36,059 nt of DNA from positions 1-36,059 of the forward strand of contig CAYWFP010000030.1 in NCBI GenBank assembly GCA_964457365.1. The letters are read 5' to 3'. Below the pieces are notes generated by a model that was given only the letters and a program-made list of their open reading frames with translations, had not been told where the DNA came from and made no database searches. Of this stretch, positions 24,086-31,057 are shown in pieces (the first letter of the stretch is position 1; each line of letters starts with the position of its first letter). The stretch is from CAYWFP01 sp964457365 (GTDB lineage Bacteria > Planctomycetota > SZUA-567). The position numbers were made by a program, and so were the translations under genes.

Positions 24086-24172
24086 CCCTGTCCTTTCCCG
24101 TCATCGAAGCGATCGAACGGGATGCATTGACGCCACTAGAAATATTTTTGGCAAGTGAGAAACGGATAAAGC

Positions 24173-24901
24173 TTACCGGGCGCGCACGATGATACGCTCG
24201 TCCTCGAGTTGCCAGCGCAGCCCGTACCGCCGGCAGAAATCGTCCAAGGCCTCGCGCAGACTGGCGTTCTCGTAGGTCACCGTCTCGATCAGTCGCTCTC
24301 GCTTCTGCTGCGGAATCGACTCGTCGAGGTCGATTCTGACGCCGAACATCGAGAAGTAGAGGAACGCCTGCTCGACGGAAACGTCGCTCTTCAGCGTGAT
24401 CGGGGCGGTCTGGCCCAGAAGATCCCGTCCCTGGCTGTCGTAGAGGGTGGGCTGGTTCGCGTCGGTCTTGGCGACCAGCCGCGCCTTGCGGGTATGCTCG
24501 GCGTCGACCCAGCCGGTGGCCACCGCCACGCCTTTCTCTAATACTTCGACACGCTTCCAGCGCTGCCGGGCCTCGACAATGCGAAGCTGCCCCTTCGCCG
24601 GCACCTCGCGCACGAGATATCGCTCGCGCTCGGCGGCGCCGCTGACGTACTTGCGCTCCCGAAGGACGTCGGTGACCGGGTCGAGCATCAGCCAGGTGCC
24701 GCTATCGGCGTGGTAGAACGCCGGCCGTTCGAAACGTCCGCCACCCTCGTCCGCCGCCCGCTCGCCGCCTTCGTGACGGTTCCGTCCCGCGAACTGCCGC
24801 GGCCAGAGGAGGGCCGCAACCACGAACACCAGCAGCAGCGCCACCAGCGCGACACCGATCAGGATCTGTCGCCGGTGATCGTCGTTCTCTTCATCATCCA
24901 T
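24173..24901 (-). CDS. Membrane-anchored protein with SH3-like and STN-like regions
   Basis: A 242-residue protein with an acidic start, one membrane helix (about 13-32), a Gly/Glu/Arg linker, then an SH3-like stretch (about 95-140: LRIVEARQRWKRVEVL and TGWVDAEHTRKARLV). The C-terminus (about 175-242) resembles an STN/short secretin-N fold (VTYENASLREALDDFCRRYG, then LRWQLEDERIIVRAR). STN domains occur at the ends of secretins and TonB receptors; here it stands alone on a membrane anchor. No partner is obvious. It may be cotranscribed with the upstream uspA gene, 59 bases away. Confidence 0.75.
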   Translation of the reverse strand: MDDEENDDHRRQILIGVALVALLLVFVVAALLWPRQFAGRNRHEGGERAADEGGGRFERPAFYHADSGTWLMLDPVTDVLRERKYVSGAAERERYLVREVPAKGQLRIVEARQRWKRVEVLEKGVAVATGWVDAEHTRKARLVAKTDANQPTLYDSQGRDLLGQTAPITLKSDVSVEQAFLYFSMFGVRIDLDESIPQQKRERLIETVTYENASLREALDDFCRRYGLRWQLEDERIIVRAR

Positions 24902-24960
24902 CTACACGCTCTCTCCGACAGCCGGCGGCAATGGCATTCGAATCAGGGAACGACAATGCC

Positions 24961-25458
24961 TCAGCGCCCGACATACCCCACGGCGGCGGCCTGTTTCTTG
25001 CGATACGGATTCGTCGGCACATGCGCGTCGCTGCTGACGCTCGGGACGACCATCACAGGGCAACGCGCCTTCTTGACCACCTGTTCGCTGACGCGACCGA
25101 GCGCGTTCTGGTAATGCGCACTGTGACCGTGAGAACCGATGACGATGGAGTCGACGCGCCGGTTCTGGGCTTCCTCCAGAATCAGCTTCGCCGCATCGCC
25201 GCGCAGCATGGTGGCGTATACGTCGACGCCTTCGTCGCGGATCTCGTCGCAGAGCGCGCGCAGTTTCTCGCCGGCTTTCTCCGCGCGACCGGCAGGCAGG
25301 CGGTTGTCGCGTCGCACCACCTCGCCGAATTCGGTCTCTTCGACATGCAAAAGTTCGATCTGATCGTCGAAACCGACAGCCAGGCGGATCGCCCGATGGA
25401 CCACGTCGGCGGTGACAAGGGAGAAGTCGACGGGAACGAGGATAATCGACTTGGACAT
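24961..25458 (-). CDS. Universal stress protein, UspA family
   Basis: A 165-residue single-domain Usp. VPVDFS (8-13) with Asp11 and the ATP-binding loop G108-x2-G111-x9-G121 are present. The residue after the last glycine is Arg122 instead of the Ser or Thr usual in ATP-binding members, so nucleotide binding is uncertain. A tail of about 25 residues (SSDAHVPTNPYRKKQAA) extends past the family core. The ATG at 25458 is the only good start. It is preceded by a promoter and then an intrinsic terminator within 80 bases, suggesting regulated readthrough. Confidence 0.92.
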   Translation of the reverse strand: MSKSIILVPVDFSLVTADVVHRAIRLAVGFDDQIELLHVEETEFGEVVRRDNRLPAGRAEKAGEKLRALCDEIRDEGVDVYATMLRGDAAKLILEEAQNRRVDSIVIGSHGHSAHYQNALGRVSEQVVKKARCPVMVVPSVSSDAHVPTNPYRKKQAAAVGYVGR

Positions 25459-25485
25459 GCGTCATCCCATCCGGTTGCGGGTCGG

Positions 25486-25511
25486 AAAAAAACGGCGGCC
25501 TCGACGCCGCC
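25486..25511 (-). terminator. Intrinsic terminator in the uspA leader
   Basis: Minus strand: stem GGCGGC (25511-25506) and GCCGCC (25499-25494), 6-base loop, one G, then seven T (25492-25486). It ends 27 bases before the uspA ATG and about 20 bases after the -10 of a putative promoter. It may also stop readthrough from the HEAT gene. Confidence 0.7.
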
Positions 25512-25532
25512 TTCGTTCTCTTTCCTATACAC

Positions 25533-25562
25533 ACCCTAGCAATATATTTTTCGCTTAGTCAA
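25533..25562 (-). promoter_or_regulatory. Putative uspA promoter
   Basis: Minus strand: -35 TTGACT (25557-25562), 18-base spacer that is AT-rich, -10 TAGGGT (25533-25538). Transcription would start near 25526, upstream of the terminator at 25486-25511. Confidence 0.5.
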
Positions 25563-25721
25563 CTATTTCTTTTGCATTTGACGGTTTTTTCGGCCTGTTT
25601 CGTCGCCAAAGCCCATGCAATGTAGCAAGTTTCGCATATTTGATCCCTGAAAGTTGTCGCTTCCGTAACAGCTTGATCGGCATAAACCGCTCTCGAAATC
25701 GAGTAATCCGGCAGCAATTTT

Positions 25722-27242
25722 CTACGGCGCGGGGATATCGATCCCGTATACCTCGGCGAAGCGAGGCCAGTCGGCGGGATTGCCGCCCGGATCCTCGCCG
25801 ATGACCGCTTGCAGCGCCTGCCGCGCCACACTCGACAGCGGCGGCTTCGACGATTGAAGCGCCGCGTAAAGCGCGCCGGCGGCGGTGCGTTCGCCGATGC
25901 GGCCCAAGGCCTCGGCCGCCGCGCAGGCCACACCGAGATCCGGATCCTCCAGCGCGTCGCTCAACGCGCGTACGCCCTCGGGGCGGCCGATCTCGCCGAG
26001 AGCCCTGGCCGCCTGCAGCCGGCGCGTCGCCGTGACCTCCGGTCCTTCGAGATCGTCCAGGAGCGGGCGGAGCCAACCGGCAGACCCCAGACGGGCCAGC
26101 GCCACCGCCGCGCGCGCGCGCACGCGCGGATCCGTATCGTCCAGACACTGGTGCAGTTCGGGCAGCCGCGCCACGCCGCCGACCGCTTCCAGCGCCGCGA
26201 CCGCTTCATGCCGCACCGCCCAGTGCTCGTCCCGCGTCGCCCGCGCCAGCGCCTGGATATCGACCATCTGCCGCGAGGCCGCTTCGATCGGACCGACTGT
26301 GCTGCTCACGTCGGCTGTCCCGCCGACGACGTCTCCCGCCGCGTTATCCGCCACATCGTGTCCGCGCACCGTCTGCAAAATCCGAATCGCACGCCTGCGC
26401 ACCCGCCAGTCCGGCGCTTCGAGGAACTTCTCGATCGCCGCCACCGTTCCGGCCTCGCCCATCGCGTCCAGGACCGCCCAGGCCTCCAGGGCGACTATCA
26501 GGCTGCGGTGCTCGGTCAGAAGCGCCACCGCCTCGCGCCCTTCGGTCGGTCGCAATCGCCGCAGGGAGCGCAGCGCCGCCGCCAGCGTCGCCTCCTCGTC
26601 GATGCTGCGGATCATCCAGAACAACCGCTCGGTGCCGAGCGGATCCAGTCCGTAGCCAAGCGCCGTGGCCGCACCGGTGCGCACCTCCGCGGAGGGGTGA
26701 TCGACAAGCTTGCACACCTCCGCCTCGACCTTCGCCGGCAGCACCGGCTTCTTCGGCGCCAGATCCTCCGCGCGCTTGTACGCGCCGTAGACCGCCGCCA
26801 GCGTCATCATCGCCTTCGTCTCGCGCGGCATGGACTCCTCACCCCAATCCGGCGGCGTGAATTCGCCCATGCGCGCGATCAGCTCCTTCTCGGGAAAGCG
26901 CTGGTACAGGGCCGCCAGACCGCGCCGCGCAGCGCCGGCAGCGAAGAAATCCCTGTTCGCGATCGTCCGCAAGAGCAGCGTCTCCGCGCGCGGATCGCCG
27001 ATACGCCCCAACAACTTCGCGGCGACCTGGCGCTCGATGGAGCGCCCCTCGCGCAACGCCTGCAGCAAGAGCGGCAGCGCCTCCTGTCGCATGGCCATCA
27101 ATCGCTCCTGGGCCCACGCGCGCTCGCATGCCTGGCGTTTATCCAAATCGCAGGCGATACGCAGCAGATCCTCGCCTTCGGCAGCATGAAGATGTATTCC
27201 GCTCGACAACAGAACGAGCACAAACGCCAGACTGCGTGACAT
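25722..27242 (-). CDS. Secreted HEAT-repeat protein
   Basis: The 506-codon product has a signal peptide (hydrophobic core 4-14, ending HLHAAEG) and is then built of HEAT-like helical repeats. Clear copies include VAAKLLGRIGDPRAETLL, VRTGAATALGYGLDPLG, WRVRRRAIRILQTV, WAVRHEAVAALEAVGG, VRARAAVALARLGS, LQAARALGEIGR and CAAAEALGRIGE. The repeats probably form a protein-binding solenoid in the periplasm or outside. The ATG at 27242 has GGAGGAG five bases upstream; the open frame beyond it, to 27656, is Arg/Ser-rich and crosses rplS, so it is rejected. No enzymatic motif is seen. Confidence 0.9.
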   Translation of the reverse strand: MSRSLAFVLVLLSSGIHLHAAEGEDLLRIACDLDKRQACERAWAQERLMAMRQEALPLLLQALREGRSIERQVAAKLLGRIGDPRAETLLLRTIANRDFFAAGAARRGLAALYQRFPEKELIARMGEFTPPDWGEESMPRETKAMMTLAAVYGAYKRAEDLAPKKPVLPAKVEAEVCKLVDHPSAEVRTGAATALGYGLDPLGTERLFWMIRSIDEEATLAAALRSLRRLRPTEGREAVALLTEHRSLIVALEAWAVLDAMGEAGTVAAIEKFLEAPDWRVRRRAIRILQTVRGHDVADNAAGDVVGGTADVSSTVGPIEAASRQMVDIQALARATRDEHWAVRHEAVAALEAVGGVARLPELHQCLDDTDPRVRARAAVALARLGSAGWLRPLLDDLEGPEVTATRRLQAARALGEIGRPEGVRALSDALEDPDLGVACAAAEALGRIGERTAAGALYAALQSSKPPLSSVARQALQAVIGEDPGGNPADWPRFAEVYGIDIPAP

Positions 27243-27316
27243 CGCTTCTCCTCCGCCTCCGATGGTACGTATCGCCTTTATCGAAGTCACGCCGAAATCG
27301 CGGGCCGAAACGCAGA

Positions 27317-27340
27317 ACACCCCCGCCGCGGCGGAGGTGT
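27317..27340 (-). terminator. Probable terminator of rplS
   Basis: A 10-position stem (27317-27326 with 27331-27340, one mismatch), 4-base loop, 30 bases after the rplS stop codon. The downstream T content is modest (TCTGCGTTT), so the call is tentative. Confidence 0.45.
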
Positions 27341-27369
27341 GTGGCGCCCGTTCGGCCAGAACGGTCGGG

Positions 27370-27807
27370 TCAGGACTTGGTCTTCTTCTTCTTGCCCTTG
27401 CCGGACTTCTTGGTCTCGGCCTTCTCGACCTTGAGCGTACGCAGGCGCTTAGTCCGATTCTCTTCCTTGAGACGAATGGCTTTGCCGACGCGGTCGCGGA
27501 GGAAGTACAACTTGGCGCGGCGGGCGCGGCCGCGGCGCTTGGTCTCGACCTTCTCGATCCGCGGCCCGTGGACGGGGAAGATGCGCTCGACACCCTCGCC
27601 CTGCACCACCCGGCGCACGGTGAAGGACTCGTTGACGCCCTTACCGCCGCGCGCAATCACGGTGCCGGAGAAGACCTGGATGCGCTCTTTCTCGCCCTCG
27701 ACGATGCGGACGTGCACGTCGACGGTATCGCCGATCTCGAACGGATCGATTTGTTTCTTCTCGTGCTCGCGGTTGAGCGCCTCGATAGTGGGATGGGCCA
27801 TGGACAT
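27370..27807 (-). CDS. rplS: 50S ribosomal protein L19 with lysine-rich tail
   Basis: A 145-residue protein of the large subunit. The L19 core runs from about 5 to 118 (VFSGTVIARGGKGVNESFTVRR; GVERIFPVHGPRIEKVE; RAKLYFLRDRVGKAIRLKE). A C-terminal extension of about 27 residues, mostly Lys with Glu, Thr and Ser (ending KKKKTKS), goes beyond the usual length of about 115. The ATG at 27807 has GGAG upstream; a second ATG lies two codons later. The usual upstream gene trmD is 167 bases away, and a separate promoter (27871-27898) sits in between. Confidence 0.97.
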   Translation of the reverse strand: MSMAHPTIEALNREHEKKQIDPFEIGDTVDVHVRIVEGEKERIQVFSGTVIARGGKGVNESFTVRRVVQGEGVERIFPVHGPRIEKVETKRRGRARRAKLYFLRDRVGKAIRLKEENRTKRLRTLKVEKAETKKSGKGKKKKTKS

Positions 27808-27870
27808 TTTCGCTCTCCTCGCGCCCGCGCTTCTTCCGGACGCGGCGCTGCCTGTGTCGTAAAGCTCATC

Positions 27871-27899
27871 AATATAATCGATTACGCTTGATTATCAAG
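27871..27899 (-). promoter_or_regulatory. Promoter of rplS with palindromic -35
   Basis: Minus strand: -35 TTGATA (27893-27898), 16-base spacer, -10 TATATT (27871-27876), each five of six. The -35 is inside the palindrome CTTGAT-T-ATCAAG (27887-27899). Runs of T and A follow trmD just upstream (27902-27914). Confidence 0.6.
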
Positions 27900-27974
27900 T
27901 CGTTTTTAAAAAAACCCGTCGAGGCTTCGCGCCTAACCTCCGCCGCCGCAACACGTTGCCCGCGAAAATCCGGA

Positions 27975-28679
27975 TCAACCTGCCGCCTCGTCCCACAAAT
28001 CCGGCCGGAGCTTGCGCGTGCGCTCGGCGGCCGTCTCCCGCCGCCAGGCGGCGACTTTGGCATGGTCGCCGCTTCTGAGAATTTCCGGCACCGCGTAGCC
28101 GCGGAAGTCCGCCGGCTGTGTGTATTGCGGATAGTCCAGCAAGCGCTTGCCGGATTCGTCGCGGTTGAACGACTCGTGTTCCAGGCTCTCGGAAGACCCG
28201 AGCACCCCCGGCAGCAAGCGGGCCACCGCGTCCACCACCAGCATCGCCGCGGGCTCGCCCCCCGAGAGGATGACGTCGCCGACGGAGAGGATCTCCGGCT
28301 CCAGAATATCGAAGATGCGCTGATCGAATCCTTCGTAGCGGCCGCAGACGAGGATCAGCCGCGCCTGACACGCGAACCCCTCCGCCATCGGCTGGGCGAA
28401 GCGCCGCCCCTCGGGCGTGAGGAACAGGAGCCGCCCCGGATCGTCGTCCATGCCGCGCACCGCCGCCACTGCGTCGACAACGGGTTGGCAGCACATCACC
28501 ATGCCCGGCCCGCCGCCGAAAGGCTTGTCGTCGACCTTGGCGTGCTTGTTCTCGGCCCAGGCGCGGATGTCATGGACGTGGATCGACAGCGCCCCTTTCT
28601 CCTGCGCGATGCGCGGGATACTCTCGGCGAAGACGCCGCCGAACATGTTCGGGAAAAGGGTCAGGATGTCGATGCGCAT
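27975..28679 (-). CDS. trmD: tRNA (guanine-N1)-methyltransferase TrmD
   Basis: The 234-residue SPOUT enzyme makes m1G37 in tRNA. Visible: MRIDILTLFP start, DDKPFGGGPGM (50-60), LILVCGRYEG (108-117, trefoil-knot S-adenosylmethionine site), SGGEPAAM (139-146) and EHESF with the substrate contacts. The ATG at 28679 starts the family core; upstream in-frame codons are not used. It follows a small membrane gene by 16 bases. Confidence 0.97.
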   Translation of the reverse strand: MRIDILTLFPNMFGGVFAESIPRIAQEKGALSIHVHDIRAWAENKHAKVDDKPFGGGPGMVMCCQPVVDAVAAVRGMDDDPGRLLFLTPEGRRFAQPMAEGFACQARLILVCGRYEGFDQRIFDILEPEILSVGDVILSGGEPAAMLVVDAVARLLPGVLGSSESLEHESFNRDESGKRLLDYPQYTQPADFRGYAVPEILRSGDHAKVAAWRRETAAERTRKLRPDLWDEAAG

Positions 28680-28695
28680 GGGTGTCCCCGGGTTT

Positions 28696-29103
28696 TCAGT
28701 CGCCATCCAATTCCAAATCGACATGACCAACACACCAGTCCGTCGTGGCAATACCCCAAGGACGGATTTCGATGTTGAACCAACCCGGTTCGAACTTGTG
28801 GCCACCTGCCAGGGAAAGAAACCTTTGTCCGTTGAAAATCTGACTCGGTGTCGGATCCATAGACTCCGGAATCAGATCCGACAAAGGATTGCCCACCCGA
28901 CGATGAAATTCGGCAAAGTCCTTTCTCCCTTTTTCACTCAGCATCGCCTCCACCGCCTTCTCATCCCCCCGCTCCACCGCCGCGCGAAACCGCCAGGCGT
29001 TCACCGTCGGCATAAGCAGCCACCACGCCAGCGCCAGCGCCACCAGCACACACCCGGCGGCGTAGGCGTAGAACCAACGACAACGGAGGAACGAGATGCG
29101 CAT
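28696..29103 (-). CDS. Small single-membrane-segment protein (paralogue A)
   Basis: A 135-residue protein with one hydrophobic segment (about 13-32) followed by TVNAWRFRAAVERGDEKAVEAML and a soluble C-terminus with RPWGI. No family recognised. It is a paralogue of the 118-residue protein at 30137-30493: about 25 residues around the membrane segment are nearly the same and the DNA there is roughly 85% identical. The two flank a common neighbour. The ATG at 29103 has GGAG and the same GCGCGCC spacer as the preceding gene. It probably faces the periplasm with its C-terminus. Confidence 0.75.
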   Translation of the reverse strand: MRISFLRCRWFYAYAAGCVLVALALAWWLLMPTVNAWRFRAAVERGDEKAVEAMLSEKGRKDFAEFHRRVGNPLSDLIPESMDPTPSQIFNGQRFLSLAGGHKFEPGWFNIEIRPWGIATTDWCVGHVDLELDGD

Positions 29104-29114
29104 GGCGCGCTCCG

Positions 29115-30125
29115 TCAAATAAACGGCCGGCGGTCGAGCACCAGCTTCAACGGCTTCTCCGCGCGCAGCATTCCCGGCAACGCCTGCTGCAATTCCGCCA
29201 GGCAGCAGAGCGCGCCGAAGAGCATGTGCAGATCGTTCCAGCCATCGTGCGTTTCGTGATCGAGTCCGTTCAGGTAATCCACGTACTCGGCGGCGAAGTC
29301 GCGCAAGGTCGCGCGCGTCTCGTCGAAACGGTGCGCGGTCTGGCGCGAAGCGCGGTTGAGGCAAAACACCCAATCGATCTCGGCGAAGCCGATCGCCCGG
29401 CCGAGGCTGGCATGCAACTTCTCCGCGCGGATCGTGAGGCACGTGTTGATCATCTCCTCGGGATACCGCAGCGGACGGCGGGCGTATTCGTGATTGAACA
29501 GGTAATGGAAGCTGCCGGCGAGGTGATGGAACAGCGGCGCGCCGTCCTCGACGTCAATGCAGCCTTTACGCCAGAACCCGGTCGCCTCGTCCACCTCGTC
29601 CCAAAGCCAGGCGAAGTAGGCATCTTCAAACCCCGGCGGAACCGCGCCGGCGTTGGCCCAGGCGGCGTAGAGCCCCGCGCCCTGGTGCGACTGACTCCAC
29701 GGATTCTTCGTCCAGTCCAATCCGTCCAGGAACGTCGCCATCGCCGCGGGGCTCGCGTATTGATCGAACTCCGTCAGCGGATGAAGCGGCCGCGCGTCGA
29801 AGAGTTCCAGCGCCGCCAGGCAATGCGCGGTGGTGTGGACCGGGTGATGTGTCGCCTCGAGGTACATCCCGGTATTCGGCTCCTGCAAGGACCGCAGCAC
29901 CGCCACCCAGCACGCGCGCTCCTCCGGCTCCCGCGGGAAGACGCCGAGGGTGTAGAGGATATTCGCCGCGTCGGCGCAGCCATACTCGTTCATGCCGAGC
30001 TCGCGCGACTGCTTCTGATCCTGCCACAGCCAGCGGCAATACGCGGCGGTCCTGTCGAGTTCGTGGATCTTCACCGTCGCCAAGGCCGCGTCGACGAGGG
30101 GTTGGATGGAGAGAGGATCGGACAT
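29115..30125 (-). CDS. Putative alpha/alpha-toroid-like protein of unknown function
   Basis: A 336-residue protein. No signal peptide or membrane segment. Repeated helix-pair patterns (TTAHCLAALELFDA; GAGLYAAWANAG; HHLAGSFHYLFNH; EEMINTCLTI; DFAAEYVDYLNG) with aromatic and His/Trp-rich turns resemble alpha/alpha barrels of the terpene-cyclase/prenyltransferase or glycosidase kind, but no defining catalytic motif (DxDD, for example) is visible. I do not assign an activity. The ATG at 30125 has AAGGAG upstream; the open frame continues to 30194 through the tail of the preceding gene and is rejected. Gaps of only 11 bases to each flanking paralogue indicate one operon. Confidence 0.7.
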   Translation of the reverse strand: MSDPLSIQPLVDAALATVKIHELDRTAAYCRWLWQDQKQSRELGMNEYGCADAANILYTLGVFPREPEERACWVAVLRSLQEPNTGMYLEATHHPVHTTAHCLAALELFDARPLHPLTEFDQYASPAAMATFLDGLDWTKNPWSQSHQGAGLYAAWANAGAVPPGFEDAYFAWLWDEVDEATGFWRKGCIDVEDGAPLFHHLAGSFHYLFNHEYARRPLRYPEEMINTCLTIRAEKLHASLGRAIGFAEIDWVFCLNRASRQTAHRFDETRATLRDFAAEYVDYLNGLDHETHDGWNDLHMLFGALCCLAELQQALPGMLRAEKPLKLVLDRRPFI

Positions 30126-30136
30126 GGCGCGCTCCT

Positions 30137-30493
30137 TCACCAATCGAAGAAATAGTCCAACTCGATACCCCAAGGGCGCGCGTGAAAGGTACACACCGTC
30201 GACTCATTCCACCGCAGCAATACTCTCCGCCGCCCGAACAGCAGATTGGACGCCGACACGCGAACGCACCGATACTGCAGTTGCGCCCTTCCGAGGAATA
30301 ACCAGGGAATGCGGTTCTCGTCCTCGCCGGCCAACAGTCTTCGCACCGCCTGCCCGTCGCCCCGTTCCACCGCTTTGCCGAACCGCCAGGCCTGCACCGT
30401 CGGCATCAACAGCCACCACGCCAGCACGAGCGCCACCAGCGCAGACCCGGCGGCCCAGGCCCAGAGCCGGCGACAGCGAAAACAGGTGGGCAT
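30137..30493 (-). CDS. Small single-membrane-segment protein (paralogue B)
   Basis: A 118-residue protein with Cys/Arg-rich N-terminus, one hydrophobic segment (about 12-31) and the WRFGKAVERGDGQAV motif, ending HARPWGIELDYFFDW. It aligns over its length with the protein at 28696-29103, with most identity in the membrane segment and the RPWGI block. The ATG at 30493 has only a weak GGAA site. It lies 161 bases after rpsP, in the place where the small rimM or KH-domain genes usually sit, but shows no similarity to either. Confidence 0.7.
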   Translation of the reverse strand: MPTCFRCRRLWAWAAGSALVALVLAWWLLMPTVQAWRFGKAVERGDGQAVRRLLAGEDENRIPWLFLGRAQLQYRCVRVSASNLLFGRRRVLLRWNESTVCTFHARPWGIELDYFFDW

Positions 30494-30654
30494 GGATGTT
30501 CCGAAAAAAGCGGACAGATCCCAAATCTCGAAGCCGCCCGGAAGTCATCGCACCGCGGGTCGCATTACGCGTACCCGACATACAGCCGATCCTTACGCAC
30601 GGCATCCGAAACGATTGGCGAAGACAATCGCTGATCGTCTGTCGCGACTCGCGG

Positions 30655-31056
30655 CTATTTCTTCGCGGCCTTCTTTTCCGCGCGGGTCTTGCTGTTCGCA
30701 GTGCGGGACTTCTTGCGCTTCTTGACGCTGCGCCGGGATTTTTCCTGGGTACGTTTCTGGGCGGTAGCGACCTTGGGCTTGCTCTTCTTGGTCTTCTTGA
30801 TCGCCCACAACGCGCTCGAAAGCCCCTGCCCCTCGAGGATGGAGGCCATGGTCGTGCTCGGGCGCGCGCCCACCTCGAGCCAGTGCCTGGCGCGTTCGGC
30901 GTCGAGACGGATCGACTCCTTCTTCGAGAGCGGATCGTAGAAGCCGATCTGCTCGATAGGGCGCCCGTCGCGCCGCGTGCGGCTGTCGAAGACGCCGATG
31001 TGGTAGAACGGGATATGGCGCCGGCCGGCGCGGGTGAGACGAATCGTTACGGACAA
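30655..31056 (-). CDS. rpsP: 30S ribosomal protein S16 with long basic tail
   Basis: A 133-residue small-subunit protein. The core (VTIRLTRAGRR, then YHIGVFDSRTRRDGRPIEQIGFYDP, then ARHWLEVGARPS) is complete in about 85 residues. A tail of about 48 residues is very rich in Lys and Arg. The start is TTG at 31056, one base after the ffh stop, with AGGAGG seven bases upstream inside the ffh coding end. No ATG exists before the core, so the TTG is strongly supported. Translation is probably coupled to ffh. Confidence 0.95.
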   Translation of the reverse strand: MSVTIRLTRAGRRHIPFYHIGVFDSRTRRDGRPIEQIGFYDPLSKKESIRLDAERARHWLEVGARPSTTMASILEGQGLSSALWAIKKTKKSKPKVATAQKRTQEKSRRSVKKRKKSRTANSKTRAEKKAAKK

Positions 31057-31057
31057 C

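Noticed and set aside
25722..27656. Longer HEAT protein starting near 27656
   Set aside because: The extra 138 codons are antisense-like to rplS and rich in Arg and Ser. The signal peptide and ribosome-binding site sit at 27242.
30494..30654. Missing rimM or KH-domain gene after rpsP
   Set aside because: The 161-base gap is too short for either and has no open frame with a matching motif.
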